64,000 nucleotides of DNA, from contig JAJNNX010000012.1 in assembly GCA_023159155.1 (NCBI GenBank), positions 434,001-498,000 of the forward strand, read 5' to 3'. Source of the stretch: Ustulina deusta. Lineage: Eukaryota; Ascomycota; Sordariomycetes; Xylariales; Xylariaceae. The notes below the pieces were generated by a model, which saw only the letters and a list, made by a program, of their open reading frames with translations, made no database searches and was not told the origin of the DNA. How positions within the stretch are numbered: the stretch's first letter is position 1; every line of letters starts with the position of its first letter. The translations under genes and the position numbers were made by a program. Below are positions 37,807 through 48,500 of this stretch, in pieces.

Positions 37807-39155
37807 CTATCGTGCTACGGCGGCGCTGAGAACTTGGGTTCTGAAAAATCCACCCTTTGTTCGTTCGATAACCTGCTGGTATACAGAGCTTGGAGGGTGG
37901 TTCATCACCACCGTGCCCTCCTTATAGTCGATCTTGGCATCGACTCGGGTGTCGCGGATGAGATTGACAATCCATTTCTCGCCCTCATCTTGACCAAGAC
38001 CTAACCGCGTGCTGAGGTCCTTAATATCAATGCGCGCGTGGATCTTGCAGTAACTCTCCGAGATCAAGTGGCGCGCACAATCGACGAAAGTATCCGCGGC
38101 AGCGACCAGGAAGAAGTCAGATCGGCAGACTTCTTCGGCAAGCGAGAGCTGTCTCTGGGCTTCCTCAAAGTCGAAATCAACGTAGAGGGCGCGCACAAAG
38201 TCGGTAATAGGGTCCGTGTACTCGTACGCCTCCTGCTTCACGATACGGACGATATCTTTGAGTTGTTTCTGATGCTGGCCCGAGTTTCGCGTGCGATTTC
38301 GGCCAGTAATGACAGCGGCCGTCAGGTACCGCAATATCCATGGGCTGCTCGTCTGGATAGTGTTGATGTATGCGGGGCTGAAGAAAAGGTCGAGGAGCTG
38401 ATCACGGGCTTTGTCGTCGTTGAAGAGAGGAAATAGGCCCCAGTGAATCAGCCAAGTGCGTTGTTGGAGCTGGGCTAGCGGGTTACTAAACAGCTTCGTG
38501 TCGATGCTCTCCTTCACCTTGTTGAGCTCTTCCACACTCGCCTCCCAGTTGGTTGTCAAGATCTCCGATGCAAACTTTCCCCACGTGGCTGCGGCAACCT
38601 TGTCGTTGTCCGTGGAGAGCACACGGAACTGGTAGAGTAGGTCGGCCGCGGCGCCGTAGTTGCCGCAGCTGTACTGGAAGTTGCCGAAATCATAAAGCGC
38701 GTTGACCATTTCAATCGTTACCTACTGCGAGTCAGCACAACCGACCCGGGTTGACGGGCTCAAGCGGGGTTTCCTACGTCGTGGTCGTTCTTCAAAAACT
38801 CCAAGTTGGCAACCTTGTCGCTGCGCAGGTTTCCAACGACATCTTCCCGCCCAAGCAAGTCAGTGAGCTTGCTGGTGCCCTCCTCAAACTGCTCCAGGCG
38901 CTGGATGACCTTCTGTCGCTTCTCGTCGAACTCGGCAGGGGGGCGGTCGAGGCCCTCGAGCTCGGCTTGTAGATTTCCAACGAAGTCGGTCATGTTTGTA
39001 GACTTGAGGAGCTCATACTTGGCCTTCGTGATGGGCCGAAGCGCCGCATCATCTGCATCTTCGGGGAGGCGGCTGGCCGAGTGCTCGAGAAGAGGGAAGA
39101 TGAGGTGACGGTCGAGGTAGGGAAGAAGCTTCGGCAAAAGATCGTAGTCCGCCAT
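37807..39155 (-). CDS. Translation initiation factor 3 subunit e (eIF3e / INT6)
   Basis: Subunit of the cytosolic eIF3 complex, which binds the 40S ribosome and helps recruit mRNA. Two exons, 39155-38778 and 38721-37807, with an intron at 38722-38777 (GTAGGA...GCAGTAG) joining KNDHD to VTIEMVN; total 430 residues, as usual for the fungal subunit. The N-terminus [20 protein letters not shown] and the block [20 protein letters not shown] are diagnostic of INT6. The C-terminal half carries the PCI domain, with [20 protein letters not shown] and [20 protein letters not shown]. Start chosen at MADYDLL because it aligns with the conserved N-terminus; a longer in-frame extension upstream lacks similarity. 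It diverges from mL49 across a 468-bp spacer, so the two may share promoter elements. In fungi eIF3e is not always essential and is absent from S. cerevisiae. Confidence 0.96.
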
Positions 39156-39623
39156 ATTGTTCTGCTCGGTGCTCGCTCGCGATGGCCGATCGGAAGATGC
39201 GACGCACACAACAAATAAGTAAGTGACAGAGGCGTGGACGCCGGCGCGGTCTGGCAGTGCGGGAGCGGGTGCGGGATGCAGGAAAATCTGGGTTGGTTGG
39301 AGGGGCAGACGAATCTCAATATGGTTTTTTGGTGGTTTCCGCGCTGTGGGATGCGCGGCCAGCCGACCCCAGTTGTGGCTTGGCGGCGGCTAGTCCGTTG
39401 GTTGGTGGGTGATGGAAGGCTTGGCAAGTGTGGCTTGACCGACAATTCGCCGCCTTATCGCTTATCGGCCGATACGATACCACAAGATAGGTTATAAGAC
39501 AGTAATCGACTAAGATGCACTGTACAGAACACAGTGCAGGGATATGTTTCTGGGGGAGGCGAGCGCCTCGTCAAGGCCCTGTTCACATCACCGAAATTAG
39601 ATCGTCCTGTTCTGCCCAACACC
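39156..39623. promoter_or_regulatory. Bidirectional promoter between eIF3e and mL49
   Basis: 468 bp separate the two start codons. The spacer contains a CT-rich tract on the eIF3e coding strand and ACTAAG/GATA-like fragments, but nothing I can call a specific factor site. Shared control of a cytosolic and a mitochondrial translation gene is suggested by geometry only. Confidence 0.5.
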
Positions 39624-40167
39624 ATGCTATCGAGATCCCTGCGGCCACTGACGGCGCGGGCCACGAGTCTCGCGACCAACCCCATTCGGTCGAGCAAGTT
39701 CCTTTGGCCTGTTAGCATCCGAACACTCGCGAATACCGCCGATGCGACCACTTCGGAACCCGCTGCGATCCCGACTCCCCTTCTCTCAGAAACAAAGGCG
39801 TCTCGACAACTGCCTTACTTCGTCGGCCGCAACAGTCTCAACAACCTCAGCGTATATCATAAGAAGAAGCGCGGCGGGAATCTCAAGCTCACCTTGGTCA
39901 AACTCGGTGAAGGCGACCTACTGGCCTTGAAACGAGACCTCGTGGCTACGCTGCAACTGTCCGATGACGAAGTAGCCATAAACAGCGTGACACGCCATAT
40001 AATAATAAAAGTACGCCGCCTATTCCACATTGATACCCGGTGAACGTCGTTTGAGGACCGGGCTAGATCTTTTGTTTCGGCTAGGAATCGTCATGCTGAT
40101 CGCGCTTTTGTTCCAGGGTCATAAGCGTGATGAAGTAGTAAACTTCTTGCACACGATGGGCTTCTAG
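39624..40167 (+). CDS. Mitochondrial large-subunit ribosomal protein mL49 (Img2 family)
   Basis: Component of the mitochondrial 54S ribosomal subunit. Exons 39624-40010 and 40117-40167 with an intron at 40011-40116 (GTACGC...TTCCAG); 145 residues, in the usual range. The N-terminus, MLSRSLRPLTARATSLATNP, is rich in Arg, Ser, Leu and Ala with no acidic residues, a typical mitochondrial targeting peptide. The Img2 core starts at LPYFVGRNSLNNLSVYHKKK and proceeds through GNLKLTLVKLGEGDLLALKR. The second exon supplies the conserved end GHKRDEVVNFLHTMGF, which completes the IIIKGH motif only when the intron is removed; this confirms the splice model. An in-frame ATG at 39534 would add 30 residues lacking presequence character, so I prefer 39624. 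Confidence 0.94.
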
Positions 40168-40673
40168 GACATGGGATGTGTCCAACACGAGATTCAATTA
40201 GGCAAGGGTCTCGATGTACACTAGAGAAGGGGCTCTAAGAGTGTCTCGCTCCCAAGAACAGTTGTAATCATATACCATCCACACGGCCGAACCAGCGACC
40301 GCCCCCTTCACGATATACCCCGACTTGGAACAGGGTCATCTATGTGACAAAAATGTAGTATACCTATCTCTAAATGCGAGGCGCTTGCAGGATGGCTCGC
40401 CAGTGTACAGGAAAAAATAGGGAAAGGGAGAATGAAGTGAAAAAAAAGAGAAGAAAAATTCGCCCGCAAACTGCGCAAACGAGACACGATGGTGTAGCTC
40501 TTATCCAACTTTTGTATCCTCTCTAGACGCCTTCTTTAATCGTCCGTATTCCTGTTCGAGAAGTTGCTCGCTTGATGGTAAATGTCCCAATCCCTTAGCC
40601 CCACGATTTTTGTTGCACCATGAAGCCCGACCTATAAAACCCAGTTTATCCTTGCCTTAAGGCCACAACCCAC
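40168..40673. other. Convergent intergenic region
   Basis: 3' flanks of mL49 (plus) and the ammonia-lyase (minus). A purine-rich stretch (40410-40470, A/G-rich on plus) is the only visible feature. No gene called. Confidence 0.5.
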
Positions 40674-41901
40674 CTATGTTGGGACTGGGTATTCCCTTGA
40701 GCCTTCTGTACAGTATAGAACAACAACAGAATCTCCATCCAGGCCGTGCTTTTCCTTGACATCAGTCTCGGCGCACACCTTCCTGAGCGCGGCCAGGGTC
40801 GCAGCACCACAGGGCCCGGCCAGGATCCCGCCAGCCTTCAGCTCCTGAACCGCAGCGTGCGATTCGACGTCTGATACGACAATGCTGACGTCAATTCCTG
40901 CTCCAAGCACAGGCCATGCTGTTGTCGATAGCGTCCCGCAGTTCAGACCATTCATTATCGTGTCCCGGGTCTGAAAAGTGACTGACTGGCCTGCCTTCAG
41001 TGACTCCTGTAGACAAGCCGCATTCGTCGGTTCAACGGCTAATATCGCGGCCCTGGATTCCCGCCCCGGCGCCTTATAGTGTGCCGTGACAGCTTCGGCC
41101 ACCGAACCCGCACCACACGGCACAATGGCATGAGTTGCAGCCTGCTGGCTCGTGGCCTCGAGGACCTGCCGGTCGGCCTCTGCCAGCATTGTACCGTAGC
41201 CTTGTACGAAATACTGCGAGACGTATTAGCCAACATCTCGAAATAGCGATACCGCGGCTAGCCTTGGCCCGTCTCCGTCACGTTATGTAGCAAAATTGAT
41301 CTCCTACCTTAGGTACATCGGTAAATCCCTCAAAGCTAACATCGAGTATAAGGATCGTGTCCTTTTCCTCGGCCTCCTCTGATACGATAGGTATCAGATC
41401 ATCATAGCTACCCTCAATGACGATGACCTCGGCATCCTCGCCGCGAATCAGCTCGCGCGTTCCCTCGGGCATGAAATTGGGCACCCACACGCGCGCGGGG
41501 ATGCCCATATACTTTGCCATGCGGGCGACGGCACGCCCGCAGTTGCCCTCACTCGCAGTGACGATCTCGACGCCGGCCTTGCGAGCCTTCGCGCCGAGCT
41601 CGGCGATGGAGATCTGCCCCTCGGCGACGGGGATGCCGAGGTGCCAACCGACGGCGCGGTAGATGGCCCACGATGCGCCGAGGATCTTGAAGGCGGGCAG
41701 GCCAAAGCGGTTGGATTCATCCTTAACGAGAAGGTGGCCGAGTCCCAGCTCGCGCGCCAAATCCGGCAGGGAGTGCAGTGGCGTCTTGTTGTAGTCGGGC
41801 AGTGTCTCGTGAAAGGCCAGCACCTTGCCCTCGTTCTTCGCCCGGGAGCCTTCGTGGGTCCAACCCCGCGCATCCGGGTTCATGTGGATGGACGAGGACA
41901 T
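40674..41901 (-). CDS. PLP-dependent diaminopropionate ammonia-lyase-like enzyme
   Basis: Fold-type II PLP enzyme; the family member DpaL cleaves 2,3-diaminopropionate to pyruvate and two ammonia, and relatives act on serine or threonine. Exons 41901-41308 and 41213-40674, intron 41214-41307 (GTAGGA...CGCAG, branch GGCTAATAC); 377 residues. The PLP-binding lysine is Lys72 in GLPAFKILGASWA. The NxGN-equivalent loop is TASEGNCGRAVARMAKYMGI. The join reconstitutes YFVQGYGTMLAEADRQ, a family signature. The phosphate-binding glycine loop is PCGAGSVAEAV and the late motif is GGILAGPCGAATLAAL. No transit peptide is visible, so the protein is probably cytosolic. Single gene without pathway neighbours; a role in using non-protein or D-amino acids as a nitrogen source is inference. 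A general threonine/serine dehydratase function cannot be excluded. Confidence 0.9.
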
Positions 41902-42531
41902 TTGGCTGGGGGGTTCCTCCTGTGCGGATCCGGCTGGTTGGACTGATGTTCAGATCGGCCAGGGACCAGATGATTCCTAAGACGGCTTAGGTGGTCTGCT
42001 AGTGCCGGCGTGGTCCCCGTGAGCGCGGGCGGCGGGATAAGCGATGGACGTTGAGGAGGCTGAGGAGGTCGCGAGATCCAGGCAGAAATTCCCCACCTTC
42101 CCCGACGCCCCCACGCCGATTTCAAATACATTTGCCGGGCGCGCGGCCCGCTTTTGTCGGTGCAGCATAGGGCAATAGGTACGTACCTCCCACCCATAAC
42201 CCTTAATACCGCCCCCAACTACCTACCAACAGAGTGTATGGCATGTATATGTGTCGACAGGCTCTACAACTAGATATATTACCTCTAGTTAGTTCTGTTG
42301 TCTGCTGCTATATAAATGCATGTGAGATCATGCCGACGTCGGCATAGATCGTCACATTATGTAATCAGCATGTGCTCAATGCAACACAACTCACTGTAGT
42401 ACGGACACAGTTTATAATCGACGCCTTTATTACGAAGAATATCAATTAACTACAGATATACTAGTTGGAGGCATTTGTGAACGTACATATATAACAATTA
42501 ACCGTGTCTCATGAGCAATTAAGAGAACAGG
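41902..42531. other. Intergenic
   Basis: Upstream region of the ammonia-lyase and 3' flank of the collagen-like gene. The first 300 bp are GC-rich; from about 42230 the composition falls towards AT. Minus-strand frames here lack family features. No gene called. Confidence 0.5.
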
Positions 42532-44293
42532 TCAAGTATATTCCGTCCACGGACATGAAAAATTGCCCTCTTCCACTGATCTTCTCGATTTGCTCCTTGA
42601 TACTACCACGCTCAAGCGTTGGTTAACAGAACGATCGCCCTTGTGGTTGCAAAGCCCTTCATCCCCCTGTGGTCCTCTCTCGCGTTGCGGTCTGTGATTT
42701 ATTGTTAGTAAGGTCCACACGGAATATGGCCTCTCTAAACTTACCCTGGGCACCTTCTTGGTTCTCTCATATCCTGAGTCCCCCGTAGTCCAGACCGCCC
42801 AGGTGGTCCTGGTGGTCCAATACTGCCATCTCTCCTGTTGATATTATGTTAGGTCGGTTTTCCTCTCTGAGTAGTTCCTCTGGGTTGTATCATGCATACC
42901 CTGGGATACCCTCCTCTCCTCCTTCGCCCTTTTCGCCCTTTTCACCCCTTCTGCCTTGCTCCCCACATTCACCCTTTTCACCCCTTCCGCCTTGCTCCCC
43001 ACGCTCACCCTTTTCGCCCCTTTCTCCTCTTTCTCCCTTTCCTCCCTTTTCTCCTTTTTCTCCTTTTTCTCCTTCTTCTCCCCTTTCGCCCTTTTCTCCC
43101 CCTCCGCCTTGCTCCCCACATTCACCCCTTTCGCCTTGTTCCCCACGTTCACCTTTTTCGCCTTCCCGGCCCTTCATACCGTCAGCACCTTTCTTACCTT
43201 CCTTTCCTTCCTTTCCTTCTTTGCCTTCCTTCCCGTCCTTCCCATCTCGGCCGTCTCGGCCGTCTCGGCCAGTCTGACCAGTTGACCCATCCCGTCTAGA
43301 CTCGTAGTCAGCTAAAATCAGGAGGCCATTGTTGCTGGATATATAAAGGCCCAGCATCTCTGACAAGGGTTTCCATACCCAGCACGACCAGCTTGTCCTT
43401 CTTGACCCTGTGGACCCGGCCGGCCTTGAGGTCCAGGTGGGCCTACAGAACAACCGTCACCGTCAGCGGCTGTAGATTCCATGCCATCTCTCCATATCAC
43501 CCACCAAGCTGGCAAAACTTACCTGTTTCTCCCTTCGGACCTGCGATTCCCCGAACTGGATGAGATCATCTTAGCACATGATATAATTGAAGACGTGCCC
43601 TCAAGATGAGGATCCATTGGGCTCCTCTCAAACACTTACCACCGGGCGGCCCTGTTTTGCCCTCTGGTCCCGAGTCACCCTGCCCCCCCGCTTCACCTCT
43701 AGGTCCCGGATTCCCAAGTATCCCTTGGACGCCCTGCGGCCCCTGTAGTCCGGGGACCCCATCCGTCCCCTATCCAAGGTCGGTGCGTAAGCTTACTCCA
43801 GCACCGGCAGGAAAATTAGCATTAGTGATGAACATACCGGTAGCCCTGGCTCGCCCGGGTATCCTCTCGGCCCTCGTCGGCCAGGTGGTCCCTGCCAACC
43901 ACAGAAGTCAAGATAACCCCCGCCGCCTTTCCGCCGGGCCCTGCATACGCAACAGACTGTGAAAAGAAAGAACAGGACAAATAGCACTACGACTACTATG
44001 ATAACGGTACCATCGGATGTTCCTTGGTCGTCTGAGTTCGCCGGAGGTGGGGCGGACGTCACCGTATCTGCCGGGGGCTCGGCGACGACATCTGACGAGA
44101 CGGCTGGTGTTTCACGGCTCCCGTTACCTAGCTCAATAGTCGTCACCTGGACGCCCGACGAGCGCGTCACGGTCAGTGTCAGGAACGTCGTGTCCCGTCC
44201 CGCCAGCGAGTGTGTGTGAGTAGGGTTGTCGAAGTAGCTATTATTATGGGATTTCGTTGCCGTCACTTGCGACATGGTGATCCGGTCCGCCAT
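42532..44293 (-). CDS. Collagen-like single-pass membrane protein (82 Gly-X-Y triplets)
   Basis: Seven exons: 44293-43838, 43769-43640, 43555-43523, 43442-43379, 43295-42900, 42834-42745 and 42691-42532. All introns are GT..AG and the Gly-X-Y register is kept across every join up to the end of the uninterrupted run; total 442 residues. Residues 1-96 are Ser/Thr-rich without a clear signal peptide. One membrane span lies at about 97-115 (VIIVVVVLFVLFFLF), followed by CCVCRARRK. Residues 135-380 are 82 unbroken Gly-X-Y triplets: first Pro-rich (GPP, GRP, GPQ), then in exon 5 almost wholly charged (GKE, GER, GEK, GEQ, GRD). The tail has a partial break (TQDMREPRR), then GPQRERGPQGDEG and a basic, non-collagenous end finishing CPWTEYT. 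Positive charge after the span predicts that the collagen rod is cytosolic, unless topology is unusual. Metarhizium MCL1 is a known fungal collagen-like protein but I cannot claim orthology. An alternative start is 44275. Exon 6/7 joining is the least certain part. Confidence 0.85.
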
Positions 44294-45569
44294 TCCCCAC
44301 AGACTGTTTTACACAGGGAAAGACAGAGGAACCGGAGATGGAATTGTGCAACTGAAAATTTTGACTTCCGAGACACTGGATTCAAGACGACTGGAAGTCA
44401 CAAGGGTTGCGGCGTGCGAGCCTCGCTCGACCAGTGCAAATAATGGTGGCTCGAGTACACTGTGCCTAATATGGGGCATCACGAGTATCGTTACGTAAAT
44501 CCTCATCTTGGACATGGAATCAGACATGCTGTAGTCCAGCGGGACACTTTTGGGGGCGTCCGGCGGCATCCGAGAGGTAGCCTCCCGAGATTATTCACGG
44601 CGTTGTGGTACCGAGTGCGCGAATGGCATTGTTTGTGCCTCGGCAGCTCTGATCGAGGCCACGCCGAAAAACGCACTTGCCCAGGGGCTAAGATTTGACG
44701 TGTCTCGAGCAGATACGGTATGAGTGGAGGGTGTTGTTTGTGATGATGCAGCCCCCCGTGACGTACTACCGCACGCGTTTGCAATATATTTCCTCACCTG
44801 TCATACCCCAATACTATCTTACTCTCATACATTGAAGCAGATACTGGAAGCAGATATGGACTGAGTAGAAAAGAATTGACGGGTTCATTTCATCGCGAAA
44901 GGCTCGGCTGGTTCGGCATGTTAGATTGAACTGTTATCTAATGTCTGATATCTAATTATGTATTATAAGTACGGTCCCTTATTCCAAAAATAGGAATCAA
45001 AATGTAAAAGCCTTCAAACGGGCAGACGGCAAAGCTGACCTCTAGGAACCTGAATACCTAGTCTCACTTCCCAGTCGAGTTAGGTTTGAACCATGGGAGT
45101 ACAACTATCGGGCCGCAACGCAATCTTACTCGGACGATTCCTTTATTATTCCTCTACGCATCTCATAACACCCTTCACTTTCGGTTCGCACATTGCAGTG
45201 TCATCCATCAATTCTTTCTAAATGCTATATACTAGGTTCGAAGAAAGCCTCTCGTTGAAACGGTAATCTTTTTCAATCTCCTCCTTGAGTTAATCGCTAA
45301 GCTTACCTGGGCAAATACGTGCGTTGTAAAATGCCCTGGGAAAGCCCTTAAAATTTACGGGAGCGTTAGGAATCAATATTCTAAGTACTGAGCATGCCCC
45401 TACAGTGATACCTATGTCCCGAACCTCTAATATTTCAACACTATCACTATATGAACACATGATATGCGGCTTGTGATACTATTATGTTGTAGTAATAATT
45501 AGTTAAACTTTGATTTCCGTGATATGGTTCTTCGATCCTATTAACGCCGACGAATGCTATTTCGAACGC
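44294..45569. other. Intergenic
   Basis: Upstream of the collagen-like gene and downstream of VPS41 (both minus). Several overlapping frames of 70-95 codons at 44309-44797 have no family features and shift between strands. The right half (44800-45560) is AT-leaning with no open frame. No RNA gene seen. Confidence 0.5.
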
Positions 45570-48500
45570 TTATACGTGACTTTCCTGCCAAACAGCGTCC
45601 CTCTTTGACTTACAAACGGGACAGCCGCTCTCGACGCGATCCCGGAGGAGGCGTGCATGAGTGACCTTGCTTCCAACAAATCTCCCTCCTCGTGACCGCT
45701 TCGAGTCCCAGCTCCCAGTGGCGGCTGGGTTGATTTGTTGTCCTGGATACAGAGTCTCGAGCAAATGTGTGATGTGGAATACATGGCCGCATGCAAACCC
45801 TAGCAAAGTTTCTGTTTCCCATTCGGAAAATGGCTCCTGGCACTTCGCGCAATGACCGGGTTGGGGCTCTCTGTGGTCATGATCAGGTTGCTGATTAGTT
45901 TCAGTCATGGGTGGAAAGGCTGTTGTCGTGGCAACTGGGGTTGGTGTATCGGAATCGTTCGTCTGCCCTGTTGTAGACGAGAGTTCCACAGCCGGGGCCT
46001 TGAGAACGTCTTTGACTTCGATGTCCACGTGGCTAGAGGAGCGAATCATAAAATCGAATTTGATCCCCTTGCGTTGGCCATTACGGAGTTGACTTTGCGC
46101 AGCCACAACCTCCGACCTGAGGACACGAGCCACTCCCGACGAGAGACTATATTGAATCTCGTGTTCCTTCATGATATGTTTCAGTCCCTCGCGGAGGCCA
46201 GGGATCTCAAGACCTTCCGGAATGCGTCGAACGAGAGTGATGGGATTGATTGAAGTCCCAACTTCCTCCAGTAAACCTCGGATGAAGCGTGGTTTGTCCA
46301 TACTGTATTTTAAGAGGTCCTCCCATAAATCGGGATCGTCTTGCTCCTTCGCAAAGGTGATGGCTTGAGAAACATCTCCAAGCCGATCAATGATAAGATA
46401 TAGTGCACGTTTCATCTGCCCCGTTTTGGAGTACAGATAGACAAGCTCTGGAATATAATTGGCGTGCTCACACTCCTGCACCGCCTTCTCAAAGGTATAA
46501 GATGTCGATATCTTCAAAAAGTCCATGAGGAGTTCACGGTTGAAAAGGGCAAATATACGAACGGCTAAGTCTGCGAATTCGTCGATAAGAGATATTGTCT
46601 CGTCGACTGGTCGCTCTCGGTATTCGTGCCAAAGCCCGCGGAAATAAAAATAGAGATAGAGATTTAAACTCTTCTTCTCCAATTGGGATACGACGGTCTC
46701 AAGTCGAATAAGACCTCGTTGAGTTTCATCCACAAGTAACGTTATTGCTTCCGAAGTAACCTCATCAAGTTCTTCCATACTCATCCGGCTCAGGTAGGCC
46801 TCAGGTACTCTAAGAGCAATAAAGCTCGCCACGTCGTCGGCTACGGCATCAGCAAGGTGGTTGTCTCTTATTAACTTCATTGCTGAATCCGCATCCTGCA
46901 ATTTGATGTAGCATTTCAGTGCATCTCGGTGTTTTCCGTTGACTTCGTGAAGACGCGCTAGACTTTCCATAACAATGCGCCAGTCACGTCCCTTCTCGCC
47001 ATCCTCGATACTATCTTCGCGGACGTCGCGGAATTTGAGTTGATTTTCGAGTGCCGTGGCAATCTCTTGAATACTGAAAAGCTCCGTGCCCCAGCGCTCA
47101 AGTAGCTCCTTAAAACGGGGCTTGTCCGTCCGTAGATAATGGCCTAGCACGATTTCGTATATTGTGCCGGGAATAGATGGATGCATGGGGTCTGAGGGGA
47201 TATAGTTGACGATCTCGTCGAACCTCTTCGCGCTTGCAAACGTATATACCCACTTTTCCCATCGATCTGGAGTTTTCACTACCGTACCCACGATTCTAGC
47301 CGCTTTGTCCCAATCGCCATCTTCCAAGAGTTCTTGAATCCAGAGCTCGCCTATTCGTTGCTTCTCTTTTTCAGCGGGTGTATTCGGGACTTTGGATGAG
47401 TCAATTATTGAAGAGTTATCTTCACCCAGTTCGTCAGTAGCTGAGGAGGTATTTCGGTCCGGAGTCGGCAGAAAACCAGTATCCGGCTTGTCGGAGACCG
47501 CCATAACTTCAGGATGGTCGTCAAGAAGTTCCCATGCATCCTCATATTTCTCATGCTCTAAGAGCCAGGTAAGATGATCGCCCAGGTCTCTTTTGGTGGC
47601 CAATATGCAGTCGTAGGGGCTATGGATGAAGAGTTTTGCCCCAGGTTTTACTAGATTCGGATGCACCGTTGCTGATGCGGAATATGCTCCAGCCCGTGCA
47701 TTATTTGGTATACTACCCAGCTGACTTCTTGAAGCTGCATCATTGCTGTTTTTGCTCCTGACGCTGGCACCAGAGCTGAATAGTGAAATTGGATTGATTG
47801 CGGCATTCCACATCTCGTTGCCAAATCCTGCTAGCGCCTCCAGGGCACCTCTTGAAGCAGCTACCGAGGCAGCTCTACTAGCGGGAAGTACGCCCAAGTG
47901 GTAGTCATTTGAAGAAAGACCCTGGAAATTGTTGACTGGCAGGCTGCTTTTGTCCACTTCGGCTTGTGAAATGAGATCGATGAGTCTGAGCTCGGGTCGC
48001 AGCGCGTTTCGCCGGTGCTTAATTCCACTTAAGGACCCGCTGCCGCTAGGTGTTATCGAAAGGTTGGCCTCATGACCCGGTGCGAAGCCACTTGTCAGTG
48101 TTTTGTTGTTGTTGCCATTATCGTCATCTTCTTCCCGATTACAATAAGCAAGAACTAAAAGCAAATTCTGGGTATATAACGAAATGCCCGAAATAATACA
48201 ATCCATTCGCAATCTGTCACGTCAGCAAATTTGAAAAGCAGAGGTTGAGATAGCTAAGTACTCACATTTTTGCGATCTCTGCCCGCCCAGCCGACCTTTG
48301 TGTGTCGTTCTTAATCGAGTTCACATTTCCTGGATGGACATGAATGATCCAAATGGTGCCGCCCCAGCCCACTATGAGTCGTTCAATAGTCTTATCGTAA
48401 TTTCTCGCTTGAAGGGCGAGCCTTGCAGCAGCGGGCGATAACGTTGCCGGCAAACTACCTTCTTTTGCTTCGTCATCGCCGCTACCGATAGCCTGATCAT

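Noticed and set aside
42846..43299. Proline/serine/phenylalanine-rich plus-strand frames
   Set aside because: They are the antisense of the Gly-X-Y exons of the collagen-like gene.
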